From: Paroedura picta
Lineage: Eukaryota; Chordata; Lepidosauria; Squamata; Gekkonidae
Assembly (NCBI RefSeq): GCF_049243985.1
Contig: NC_135379.1
Location: 20,978,001 to 21,042,000 of the forward strand
Length of the DNA: 64,000 nucleotides
Reading direction: 5' to 3'
This document shows positions 45,551 through 55,562 of this stretch, piece after piece; the stretch's first letter is position 1, and each line of letters begins with the position of its first letter. Below the pieces are notes generated by a model. That model was not told the origin of the DNA. It saw only the letters and a list, made by a program, of their open reading frames with translations, and made no database searches. Position numbers and translations under genes: made by a program.

Positions 45551-46399
45551 AAGTGGTCATACTTTCATATGCTGGTTGTAGAAAATGGCTTGACCCAGTA
45601 ACTCACTGAGTGGATTTCTGTTGTGGCACAGTGCTTTGTGCCATAAATTCACATGACAACTTCTGCTTCAGAGCATTCATGCCTATTAATTCCACTGGGT
45701 TCACATACACATAGACCTCATTTCTCAGAGATGAACTTCCATAAGGCTGGTCAGCTTTATGCACAAATGTCAGAACCTTGCAGGACATATCCTGTACCTA
45801 GGCTGTGCTGCACTCCATCTTCTCCTGGCTCAAGGCGATTAGGTGCAAGGTTCTGTGTCAGTCCCCCGATCCCACATGTGCACAACGCAGATTTCTCTTG
45901 CTGGACAACAATGACCCTGGCTTATTACATTAAAAAAATGATTTTTCATGGAAAGAACAGTTCTATAATATCTACATATGACAAGAGAATTATACAGATT
46001 ATGTAAAAAGTTCAGAAATGTGATTTAATGCAGCCTGCATTGATTGTTTGCTGTAGACTTCTCATCCTATGCTTGTCTTTTCCTTTTAATTAAAAAAAGA
46101 AACAAATCACAATTGGTATAATTTTATTCCCACTGAGTAACATGAGACTTCCTTCCAAGTGGACCTGCTTAGGACTGCTCCCTTAGTCATAACTCCTTGC
46201 ACCTTTTTGGTCTGAAGAAAGAAATGAGAAAGAAAGAGAGAAGGAGGGCTAAACACGCATCATGCTAAAGGCCCTGTTTGCCATCAGTGAAATGAAACCT
46301 CTTCCTCCCCCTAAATACTTCAATATGCTTTCCTATCTTGTATTACTCATCCTTTATCTGAAGTTTATCTGTCCCAATAAATAAAACATCATAGACTTC
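45551..46399. other. Downstream flank of locus 7, no gene
   Basis: Matches the flank of other units but jumps at about 46245, where the inverted Kunitz relic would be, so that relic has been deleted here. Confidence 0.45.
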
Positions 46400-46463
46400 C
46401 CTGGACTCACCATGTTTCTTCCATAAGATGCCCATAGGGAAAAAGCATTTCTGTGGCATGACC
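46400..46463 (-). pseudogene. Locus 7 tail-exon remnant
   Basis: Acceptor TTTGTAG followed by HATEMLFSLWASYGRN in phase 1. No stop at the usual distance. Confidence 0.35.
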
Positions 46464-47910
46464 TACAAATTAAAAAAAGGGGTCATTGCACAGTTTGAGC
46501 TCTTAAAATCCCAAAGAGAAGGAATAAGCAGAGGAATCCCCATCAGTTGCCCCCTAGGAAGTAGGTTATGATGCCATCCTATTCCCAGAACCTCAAATCA
46601 GACAGAACTCAAGCTGACGCATACCTAAGAGTGACTCCAGAGAGCTGCCTCAGTTTCTGTGATTGTAAAATGTTTGAAGGTATCAGACTGAGGAAACAGG
46701 GAGCAGCTATTTATGTCCCTTATTCAGAAACCGATTGCCTGCTTTTCTACCTAATGGGGATCCAAAATGGCTAAACATATCCTTCCCTCCCACCTTCCTT
46801 ATCTTCCAGCCACCACCCTGTGAGGAAAGTTGGGCTGAGAGTCCAGCTGGCCTAAGTGGCTTCTTACCTGAGTAGGGATCTTAATCTGGGGCAGCTGAAC
46901 CCCAATCCCAAATTCTAACCATTTAATGTACAATGAAAGGGAAGGAGAGAAGAGAAAGTGTCAACAGACTGCAAGGGAAGGACCCATGACCTTGAGAAGG
47001 TACCCTGGCATTCACCTGTGCCTCCCCCCTCCCCCAGGACTCCCTGTTTCCATAAACCTTTTGGCACCAGTTGCTAATTATGAGCTCGCTTTCTCACCAA
47101 GATGTGCTTCAGAGCATTTCTTCCAGCCATTCCCGGTTTATGATTTCGGAGACTTCTCCATTAGTGCAACATCAGTGGAGAATGGAGGGGGGAAGAGAAG
47201 CAAAGTCAATGGGGAGAGAAGGGATATTGCCTGTGAAATTTTATTGCTATGCGCTCATCCTCAGTAGAAAACAACAGGCAAGTCCCAGGGAATGGACTTG
47301 GACAGCTTCCCTTTCAAAAAGCAGGACACATCTCAGGACTGATAGGCAGAAAAAAGAAGTGGCAGTCTAGCATGTTGAGCATGGCCATGGACAATGGTGT
47401 GAGCATGTGTACTGCCTCCTCCTTGGAAGCAAGTCTTCCCCTCCCCCCCCAACTCCCCGCATCTGAGGGTACCGCATCTGCCTCCACTGCCAGGGAAGGT
47501 TCTGTGTGGGGAGGCTGTCTGGGACAGGCGTCCTTGGATCCAGAAGCAGCCATCTCCCCCATCACCACCGTTCAGCCTCTCCCAGGCTATTTACATCTCC
47601 CTTTGAGCAGCAACGGCATCTTGTCACAGATGCCATGGCCAAGCTAGGTACCATAGGCATGGCACCTTCTGTCTGGTAATGATAGTGAAGATAGGTGCCC
47701 TCAGCAGGGGGGTTCAGTTGGCCAACATAATTTTGTGAGAACACTGCCTACATATACCTCCTGTTGATGCAGGCCTTATGACCAAGTCCCTGGTGGACTT
47801 CAGAGATAGGTTTGTCTTGAGATTTCATGAGAGGTGGAGATAAGACTAAATTGCCTAGAAGGCCCCTTCCCATCCCCAGAGCTTAGTATAGAAAATAGCA
47901 TTATGTCTAT

Positions 47911-48090
47911 CAGGATCGAAGTACTCCATAAAGGAATCTTTAGTGGGAAATCAATATTCATTTCCTTCACATCCTCTAGATGAATTTCTCACACTTGATT
48001 CAAAATTACATTTTAAAAACGCCCCCAAACTTGTATAGTGACATTTACATCTTCTGGTATCAGATCTTGGTGGGCATTTTTTTTGAAATT
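47911..48090 (-). pseudogene. Locus 7 Kunitz domain 2 exon
   Basis: Reads KKCPPRSDTRRCKCHYTSL, later RGCEGNEY, a stop, FPTKDSFMEYFDPD. The acceptor AG has become AC. Confidence 0.75.
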
Positions 48091-48509
48091 GTAGAGTACC
48101 AAGAATCTACATATCAATCGAAAGTCCAATCTATGGTTAATTTATGAGCCATGCTACCTGGTTGAGCAAAACGTCCATCTCTGCAGGCTTTGGTATGGCT
48201 GGCAGGACCAGTGGTCCATGGAGTTCCTCAGTCCTTCCATCATTCATCTAAAAACAGTTACACTGTGGCATGTTCCAAGCATGGAACACTGGCCACATGC
48301 TAAGCCTTAGCAATAAGGTTATGAAAAGTTGATGGTCTTTTAAAGATGGAAAGTTCTGTTCTCAGTTATTACAGGCTATTTGTTTCCACCTTGATGCCCA
48401 ACTTTTTTTTTGCAATGGGGTCCCTTAATGGCTCATAATACTGCATTCTATTTGAACCTGCAGAACAACCCTGTGAGGTCATCTTCTATGGCCTTGTGTG
48501 GATTAGAAG

Positions 48510-48795
48510 CTGCAGCAGAAGAAGAAGAGTTGGTTCTTATATGCTGCTTTTCTCTACCCGAAGGAGGCTCAAAGTGGCTTACAGCCGCCCTCCCATTCTT
48601 CTCCCCACAACAGACACCCTGTGAGGTAGGTGAGGCTGAGAGAGCCCTGATATCACTGCTCGGTCAGAGAAGTTTTATCAGTGCCATGGCGAGCCCAAGG
48701 TCACCCAGCTGGCTGCATGTGGGGGAGCGCAGAATCGAACCTGGCATGCCAGATTAGAAGTCTGCACTCCTAAGCACTACACCAAACTGGCTCTT
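48510..48795 (-). mobile_element. tRNA-derived SINE with (TTC)n end
   Basis: Minus strand: head GAGCCAGTTTGGTGTAGTGC, B box GGTTCGATTC, and 3' end AGCGGC-like core then AACCAACTCTTCTTC. The tail resembles CR1/L2 LINE 3' ends, a common reptile SINE design. Confidence 0.8.
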
Positions 48796-48959
48796 GATAT
48801 TGTTATGGTTCAGGTACAAAAGTCTGAGAAGGGCAAGAATGCCCAATTTCAGACAAGTCAACATAAGGTTCGATGATAGGGTGCATTGGTTGTGGGCCAA
48901 AAGATATTACTATGCATGAGATGCTTGCAATCCTTTTTTTAAAAAAACTGGCTTTGTTA

Positions 48960-49118
48960 AGATGAACAGTGGGTGGGTTGGGACAACATGACCATATATG
49001 GTCATATCGCCCAGTAAACGTTTAACAGTTTAAAAATATACATATTCAAAAATTAATCAACCCCACCAAGAAATCTGAGGGCTTCACAAACCTTGGTTGA
49101 GAAAGCCTGATGTAGGGG
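48960..49118. mobile_element. hAT-like MITE fragment
   Basis: Shares TTAATCAACCCCACCA and CTTGGTTGAGAAAGCCTG with 63591-63920; left part missing. Confidence 0.5.
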
Positions 49119-49589
49119 GAGAACAAGAGTCTCTACCTGCCTGATTCTGTGGTGTCTCTGGATACAACTTCAGTAAAGAAAGTGGGCAACCCTAGGAGCA
49201 CAACAAAGCAGGGGCTATCTGCTCTTTAGCTCCCTGGAACTGGCACATGACACAGCATTGGGCTACCTGTGCTTATAAGATGCAAAGAGAGTTTGAGGAG
49301 ACCACAGAATACCTATCTAGAGCTAGTCACTACAGCTGTTGCAGGAGAGTAATATTGTGAGATGACACACATGGCTATCTTGCACATGATGAGTATGCAT
49401 ACTTTAAAAAAACAGGTTTCAGATGGATAAGTACAACTGCTCTGAAGAAATCAGTCACTTTGTTAAATAGAACAGTGGAAGCAGCAGTCTGTGGCCATGA
49501 TGGTAGTAACACAGGTCAGCAGTGAAAACCTATCATGACAAGAACCCACCATTCACTTAGGATCACAGTTATACAAAATACGGATTTAT

Positions 49590-49687
49590 GCTGATTTAGT
49601 TTTGATGATCACAGACCCTCAAATATCTTTGCCAAGACTTCTAAGCTTTTTGAATGTGTTTGCACATTTTCTGGATATAAAATAAAC
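49590..49687 (-). pseudogene. Locus 7 K1 exon, rear part
   Basis: Aligns base by base with the last third of K1 in loci 1-3 but is heavily decayed. Bases 49661-49687 repeat those at 54249-54276, the target duplication. Confidence 0.6.
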
Positions 49688-50377
49688 AACACAAAGACAA
49701 AAAAAATATAATATATGGACAAGACAAGATCAAAAAGCAAAAGAAACACAATCAGACAAAGGATGTGAAGTAAATCCAATCAAAGTTAGAGAATACCTAG
49801 ATAAAGATCTAAATAAGCTATTAAAATAATTATGAAGAAACCTGGCAAAAGATAAAGAGAGACTTAATCTGCTGGAACAAACTGAATTTATCATGGTCTG
49901 CGAGGATAGCGACAATTAAGATTCATGTATTGCTTCGGTTGAACTTCTTGTTCCAGACATTACCAATAGAGCTTAGTGAAAAGACTTTATCAATATGGCA
50001 GAGCAATATTAATAAATTTATATGGAATAAAAAAATACTTTAAATTGCCTTTAAAACACTGCAAGATTGGGGGGGGGGGAGAGAAGGACTAGGATTCCCC
50101 AATATTAAACTTTATTACCATGCAGCAGTCCTGATATGGATCACAGATTGGATATAAAAACCTGGGGGAAAGATCGATCAAATTTGAATAGAGGAGCTCG
50201 GTTATAGGGCTACATAATTTATTGTGGCCATGCATGAAGGATCCTGATCAAAAAGATAAATGACAGCAAATCCGGAAAAACAGCTTTATGAAGATTTGGT
50301 TAAAATATAGAGAAAAAATAAGCCCCAGCTCTTCCCCATTGAAAATAATTATTCAAAGATGATCAAGAAATGAATAA

Positions 50378-50707
50378 TTGGAATGTATTCCCACTCAAGA
50401 CTTAGTTGATGAACAAAGGAAAATGAGAAGTTGGCAAAAACTGCAACAAGAGGGGAAATCAACCAGTTGGTTTGTTTATATGCAATGGGCATCAATGATG
50501 AAAGAACGAAGAGACTCTAGTGAGAAGCTAAAAGAACAAACTGATTTTGAAAAGATGATTATGCAAGATAAAACACATCTTTTGGGTAGAATTTATAAAC
50601 TTCTACTTGCTTATGAAACTGAGACAGAACAAGTAAATAATTGTATGATAAAGTGGATGCAGAATTTTGGGGAATCTATTCTGATGGAAAACTGGGAATA
50701 TTTGTAG
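50378..50707 (+). pseudogene. L1 ORF2 C-terminal open segment
   Basis: 109 residues open, rich in Lys/Glu, with TSWFVYMQW and LLGRIYKLLLAYETE, typical of the L1 ORF2 region after the reverse transcriptase. A fragment only. Confidence 0.6.
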
Positions 50708-50884
50708 TATAAAACTGTGAAATTAACAAAATGTCAGGTCTCAAGGGAAAATTGGTCCAAAATGTTTTATAGGTCGTATTTGACTCCTAAATGTCTAATC
50801 AAACAGATAATAAATGTTGGAAATGTCATACAATAGGATCCTTTTTCCACATGTGGTGGAATTATAAATATAATTATAAATACA

Positions 50885-51265
50885 ATTTATTTATGACTGC
50901 TACAAATCTGCCCAACCCACTGGGTCTCAGTAAGAGCTGAGCTGAGGCTGCTTGTAGTTCCACCATTTCTTAATGTTATTGCTGTTATTATGTTAATGTT
51001 ATTGATGTTATTCACCTTGTTGTTCTATAAATCAGTGGTAGTCAACCTGTGGTTCTCCAGATGTTCATGGACTACAATTCCCATGAGCCCCTGCCAGAAA
51101 ACACTTGCAGGGGCTCATGGGAATTGTAGTCCATGAGCATCTGGAGGACCACAGGTTGACTACCCCCGCTATAAATGATGTCACCTGGATCATTTTCTTG
51201 TTTCATGTAAACTGCCCTGAGCCTTCAGGAGGGTGGTATATAAATACAATAAATAAATAAAATAA
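50885..51265 (+). mobile_element. L2/CR1-type 3' end inserted in the L1
   Basis: TGTAAACTGCCCTGAGCC and a (AAAT)n end at 51240-51265 are an L2-like tail. It interrupts the L1 ORF2 reading and carries the MITE at 51033. Confidence 0.5.
51033..51168. mobile_element. Palindromic hAT MITE nested in the L1
   Basis: TSD CTATAAAT at 51025-51032 and 51169-51176. Third level of nesting. Confidence 0.9.
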
Positions 51266-51689
51266 ACTGGTTAAGAAATTTTGGACAAAACTCTATGCCA
51301 AACTACAAACAATCTGGAAATGTAAATTTGCATGTGAACCAAAGGACATTTTATTGAGTGTTTTTCCAACAGTTACCTAAGGTTAACACTGAATTTTGCT
51401 TTTATGCGACAACAGCAACAAAACTTAGCATTGCTTCCTCATGGAAACAACCAAAAGAGCTGCAGATGAATTTATGGTGTGAAAAAATTAGAGAACTGGC
51501 CATTATGGCCAAACGAACAGCTATAGTTAATGAAAGATGAGGCGAAGAACTTCGAAGACACTGTGGCAACTTTTTTTTTTTTATATAATGATTTTTTTAT
51601 TTTCATAAAGATAGAAATATAATCATCATTTGAGAATATACGACCCCACATTGACTCCACAGTAATATAAACTTTTGCCCAAAACTCTA

Positions 51690-52740
51690 AGAGCCATGAG
51701 TCTAAGAGCCGTCCACATTTCCACTACATTAAAAAAAAAAAAGGCCTGTTTAGATATACAAAAGAAAAGTTATTATTAGTCAACTTACTTGAGAGATCGT
51801 AGACCTCACATTAACTGCTTGATACAGTCTAAGAGCTATCCTAGCAGATATTTCTAGGTTTGAGTTAGATGCTTAACATTAAACATTTCTTATAGCACAG
51901 TATGAGTTTTGGCCCTGTATCAATACCCTGATGAAGGGAGAGGAAAGTAGGGCTTTGCCTTAAAGATGTACAAAGAAAAAAAATTACAAAAGGATTTCAT
52001 AATTTCTCCTTATCCTTAATACAGATACATCTACAAACCATTTATACTTGACCCATTCTAAGAGCCATCCTGACAGGTATAAGTTGAGAGCTTTGCATTT
52101 TCTACAGATCAATATGGGCTTTGGCCCTATAACAATACACCAATAAAAAAAAAATAATAAGGGGGGAAAGCCCCATTTTATATTTCTAACGCTAACGATT
52201 ATATTACCTATATGCCTACTAAGAAAAAGAAACAAGAGAGAAAAAAGGCACTGCTTCCCCTTTTTCATAAAAATAGCAATGTAGAATACAATATATGTTG
52301 TTAATACAGAGAATAATAAGATTTTCAGGTTTAGATTAAATGCTTAGCATTAAACATAAAACAATATAAGCTTTCAGTCTTCTATAGCTTCTCCTTATCC
52401 TTGGTTCTGATACATCTACAAAACAATTTATGCTTGACCCATTCTAAGAACCATCCTAACAGATATATTTTCAGATTGAAGTTGAAAGCTTAACATTAAA
52501 CATTTTCTACAAGTCAGTGTAGGCTTTAGTCCTAGGACAATACACTAATAGAAGAAAGAAAAAATGAGAGGGGAGAACCCCATTTTACATTTTCAGCACT
52601 AATGATTATATTACCTATATGCCTACAAAAGAAAAGAGACAAAAAAAACAAGAGAGAAAGAGACACTGCTTCCCCTTTTTCATAAAAATAGAAATATAGA
52701 ATACAGTATAACATTAAACATAAAACAATATGAGCTTTCG
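51690..52740. repeat. Tandem repeats of about 380 bases in the element's 3' region
   Basis: TACATCTACAAA and CTTGACCCATTCTAAGA recur at about 52025/52050 and 52405/52434, with a shorter older unit before them. Confidence 0.65.
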
Positions 52741-52746
52741 GTCTTC

Positions 52747-53439
52747 TTAAGGAGGTCTCATCTCGAGGCTTGCTACATCTTGTCGTTCCCGTAAAATTAT
52801 ATTCTGTCCCATTGGCCTTTGGCGTAGAAAGTGCAGTTGTACTCTTTCCCGCAGAGTATGCATCGATAAATCTTGAGGCCGTTGCACCTCCTGGACTCCA
52901 GTATCAATACAATTTTTTCCCCAGAGAGATCCTTTAAATCGGTTACTTTCACTGCAGATCCATATTTCTTTTGATTGATTTTTGTACACTGTTGCTTTGA
53001 GATGGCTGTATGTCTTTTTAAAAAGGGTGTCCTTATCTGGGCTGCAGAACTCCGGCATCCCATTTTCCGTCTCCAGAATTTCAGATTTCTCTTCTACTGT
53101 TGGTTTTCCACCTTGTTTAGAGCTGTCATCAGCCACTGTTATTGATCCATTATTCCTGTTAAAGACGTCTTCCTTGGCTTCTTGGATCTCCTTGAAGATA
53201 TGAATTTCAGATTTCTCTTCTGCTGTTGGTTTTCCACCTTGTTTAAAGCTGTCATCAGTCACTGTTATTAATCCATCATTCCTATTGAAGACTTCTTCCT
53301 TGCCATCTTGGATCTCCTTGGAGATATTTTTGATCAATCCATCTAAGAATACTTTGTAATCTTGGGTTTGTATCTCTATTAGATGAGCCAATCTTTTTAA
53401 CATAGACATGATTTTGACTTTAAAAAAAACCGGCCTCAA
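52747..53439 (-). CDS. L1 ORF1-like protein with internal duplication
   Basis: 230 residues, open throughout. Residues near 37-79 and 80-120 are two copies of one block (KEEVFNRNDGLITVTDD and KEDVFNRNNGSITVADD, each followed by QGGKPT and EEKSEI). Charged and rich in Lys/Glu. It occupies the place of ORF1 in an L1-like element, but I see no certain RRM motif, so the assignment rests on position. The C-terminal end reads differently in an overlapping frame with C-x2-C spacing (RCILCGKEY). Confidence 0.5.
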   Translation of the reverse strand: MRPVFFKVKIMSMLKRLAHLIEIQTQDYKVFLDGLIKNISKEIQDGKEEVFNRNDGLITVTDDSFKQGGKPTAEEKSEIHIFKEIQEAKEDVFNRNNGSITVADDSSKQGGKPTVEEKSEILETENGMPEFCSPDKDTLFKKTYSHLKATVYKNQSKEIWICSESNRFKGSLWGKNCIDTGVQEVQRPQDLSMHTLRERVQLHFLRQRPMGQNIILRERQDVASLEMRPP

Positions 53440-54248
53440 ACAATTTTACAAGTGGCCAGTAGATGTCCTCTGTTTTATCCTCTAATGTTCCGGCACAGTC
53501 AGTTAAGGCAGAGATTCTCGTACTGGCACAGAGTTCTCATGAGATTTTCCCATTCACAGCTCTTATCTTCTTATCTTCGAAAACCAAAACAATTACAATA
53601 AGAGCTTTTGCCAATTAGTTCGAGTTGATTTGAGTCCTTCTTCTGCTTAGTTAGGAGAATTAGCCTGCCTCTTAACGAGGTGGCTTCAGGCAGAGCAGAG
53701 TAAGAGGAGGGGGGAAACAAAGGGCTTTGATGCAGGAAGAAAGACGAAGAAAAAAAAACGAGAGATACTTGCAGTAAATGATGTTTTGGAACTCAGCCGA
53801 TGTCCTCCCCTCAGTTCAAAGCGTTCATTTGTGGTAAATCATCATGTAGGGTTGAAGCAGATACTTTAAGATTAAAGAAAGAAAGGAAAGTCCGAGGTAG
53901 AAAATGGCAGTCGTCCTCTGGACCTGGAACGCTGACAGCCTATAATCCAGGGAGATATACTCCCTAAAGGATTGGAGACCGCCCCAAGAACTTCCTGGGT
54001 AGAAAGGTGAGGTGGGGTTTGCGTACCCCTCCTCTTTTCTGCCAATTGCTTGCACAATTGACCCCTGTCAGGCTTCAGAGATAGCAGAGCAGATGCCCTG
54101 CTACCCTCTCAGGACGACATCTTTAGCCACACACCCCGACACTGTGGCAACTTTTGAACGATGTGTAAATGCTATTTCGTTATTCTTTATTTACTAACTT
54201 CATAATCTATAAAGATAAAATAATAAATATATATATTTTAAAAAATTC

Positions 54249-54350
54249 TGCACACATCCAGTATAAATAAATAAACGGCTTGCATACTTGATTGTATGGG
54301 TCGTAAAACCACCTAGGAATCCTCAACTATCTCCTACTTTTGCAGCAGGC
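54249..54350 (-). pseudogene. Locus 7 K1 exon, front part
   Basis: Keeps RIPRWFYDPYNQVCKPFIY followed in frame by TGC, after which the L1 begins. Confidence 0.7.
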
Positions 54351-55266
54351 AGATCTCTTCCTTGTCTGTTGTACACATTGTCAATAGATCCTTCTTCAAC
54401 AAAAGCAGACTTGGCAGCAGAGTATTATGGAAAGTTAACCCAAAAGCAAGAGGTAATTGTCTGATGGCCATTTTGTACAGTCTTCCATCATCTTCCAGTT
54501 GCCCCTCAAGAGGCAACCAGATATAGTGGTTACAGGATGTGACTAGGACTAGGGAGGCATGACTCAAATCCCAAACTGCCATGAAATTTGCTGGGTGACC
54601 TTGAGATAAAGCCAATGAGAGAAGGAATGTAAATCCAATGGATGGATAGATGGGTAGATGGAGAGGGAGAGAGCTGCTATTGAGGATGTAATAGGCAAGC
54701 ATATGATAGAAGGACAAGGCACTAATAGGATACATTTCTAGAAGTTTGTGTCTTGTGTCTGAGACCTGAAAAGTAGAAAATGCTAATTTCAAGAATCGTC
54801 TGACTCAGAATGGGGCAGCTTCTTTGTGTGCTCCAGGCTGACCTTAAATGAGACACACTGAGACATACTTGACTATTTGTTAACAGGCTGAAGGAGATCC
54901 AAGCTCCAAGCATCCTATATCGATATTCTTTTGTGGACTGTGTATTTCATATTCAGCCTGCTTTAAATATGGGAATTTATGTGAGGGGGGGGCACTAACA
55001 CCTGCCATATAGTCCTCTGAATAGTTTTGGGGGTTGTTTGTTTGGGGGGAGGGGCGAACCTCCTGGCCGCAGATCTAGAGGGCTGGACTTCTGCGAGTCA
55101 AACGTATCGCAAACGTTTCGTGCTTGGAGGAGAGAGGAAAGGGCGGCAGATCTCTTGGAAGGAGCATAGCGCTGAGGAAGCGCACCCTCCGTCCCTGAAG
55201 CGATGGAGAGAGCGACGCGGGAGCCGCTCCGGAGGGCCCTGCAGAGCCCCCGCCAAACGCGTTTAC

Positions 55267-55378
55267 CTTTCGCCTTGAGGGGACAGACGTGATCCACAAG
55301 CAGCAAGAGGAGGACCAGGAGGAGGAGGGCCCCGCCTGGCAGGAAGCCGTCGTGCCGGGAGCGAGAGCGCGGCGCCAT
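55267..55378 (-). CDS. Locus 7 exon 1: signal peptide
   Basis: 37 codons plus one base, with Leu core and one Val. The most diverged signal exon in the array, with no CTG run, so the Leu repeat is not needed for the core. Confidence 0.5.
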
Positions 55379-55520
55379 CGATTCCCAAGGCGATCTGGGC
55401 GGCAGGGGAGTTTGCGGCTCTGCTCCGGCCAGCCGCCGTCCTTATAGGGCCCGAAGCCGGGGCAAGGAAGGCAGGCCCACGAGGTCGCCGCTTCAGGGAC
55501 TACCCCAATGGCATGAGGAG
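55379..55520 (-). promoter_or_regulatory. Core promoter of locus 7
   Basis: TATA at 55441-55447 on the plus strand and the CCAAT-type block, nearly identical to loci 1-6. Confidence 0.6.
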
Positions 55521-55535
55521 TTTCAAGGGGAGGGG

Positions 55536-55562
55536 AGACACGCGGGGGGGGGGGGGAGACTA
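55536..55562. repeat. G-rich promoter minisatellite, locus 7
   Basis: One GAGACACGCGG unit and a G run. Confidence 0.7.

Larger units (their letters stand above)
51574..54137 (-). mobile_element. ORF1-only L1-like insert (half-L1 type)
   Basis: Target duplication GACACTGTGGCAACTTT at 51557-51573 and 54138-54155. A T run at 51571-51582 is the poly-A tail of a minus-strand element. The 2.56-kb body has a GC-rich 5' region, one ORF (52747-53439) and a 3' region of about 380-base tandem repeats. No ORF2 sequence is seen inside it. Confidence 0.75.
49688..54248 (+). mobile_element. 5'-truncated L1 LINE inside locus 7 K1
   Basis: Plus-strand pieces of L1 ORF2 C-terminal half: KFNKFIWNKKIL and AFKTLQDWGG near 50010-50070, then MKERRDSSEKLKEQTDFEKM (50490 on), CWKCHTIGSFFHMWW near 50820, VKKFWTKLYAKLQTIWKC near 51270. 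It ends in an A-rich tail before 54248. A 27-base imperfect target duplication flanks it (49661-49687, 54249-54276). Frame breaks show it is old. Confidence 0.75.
46400..55378 (-). pseudogene. Kunitz inhibitor locus 7, disrupted by L1
   Basis: Signal exon 55267-55378 is open (MAPRSRSRHDGFLPGGA, ending VCPLKAK, donor G|GTAAAC). K1 is split into 54249-54350 and 49590-49687 by an L1 and also has an in-frame stop before PRWFYDPYNQVCKPFIY. K2 (47911-48090) lacks its acceptor, has a stop and has lost its last two cysteines. The tail-like exon ends at 46463. Clearly dead as an inhibitor, although its promoter is almost unchanged from the active loci. Confidence 0.75.
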
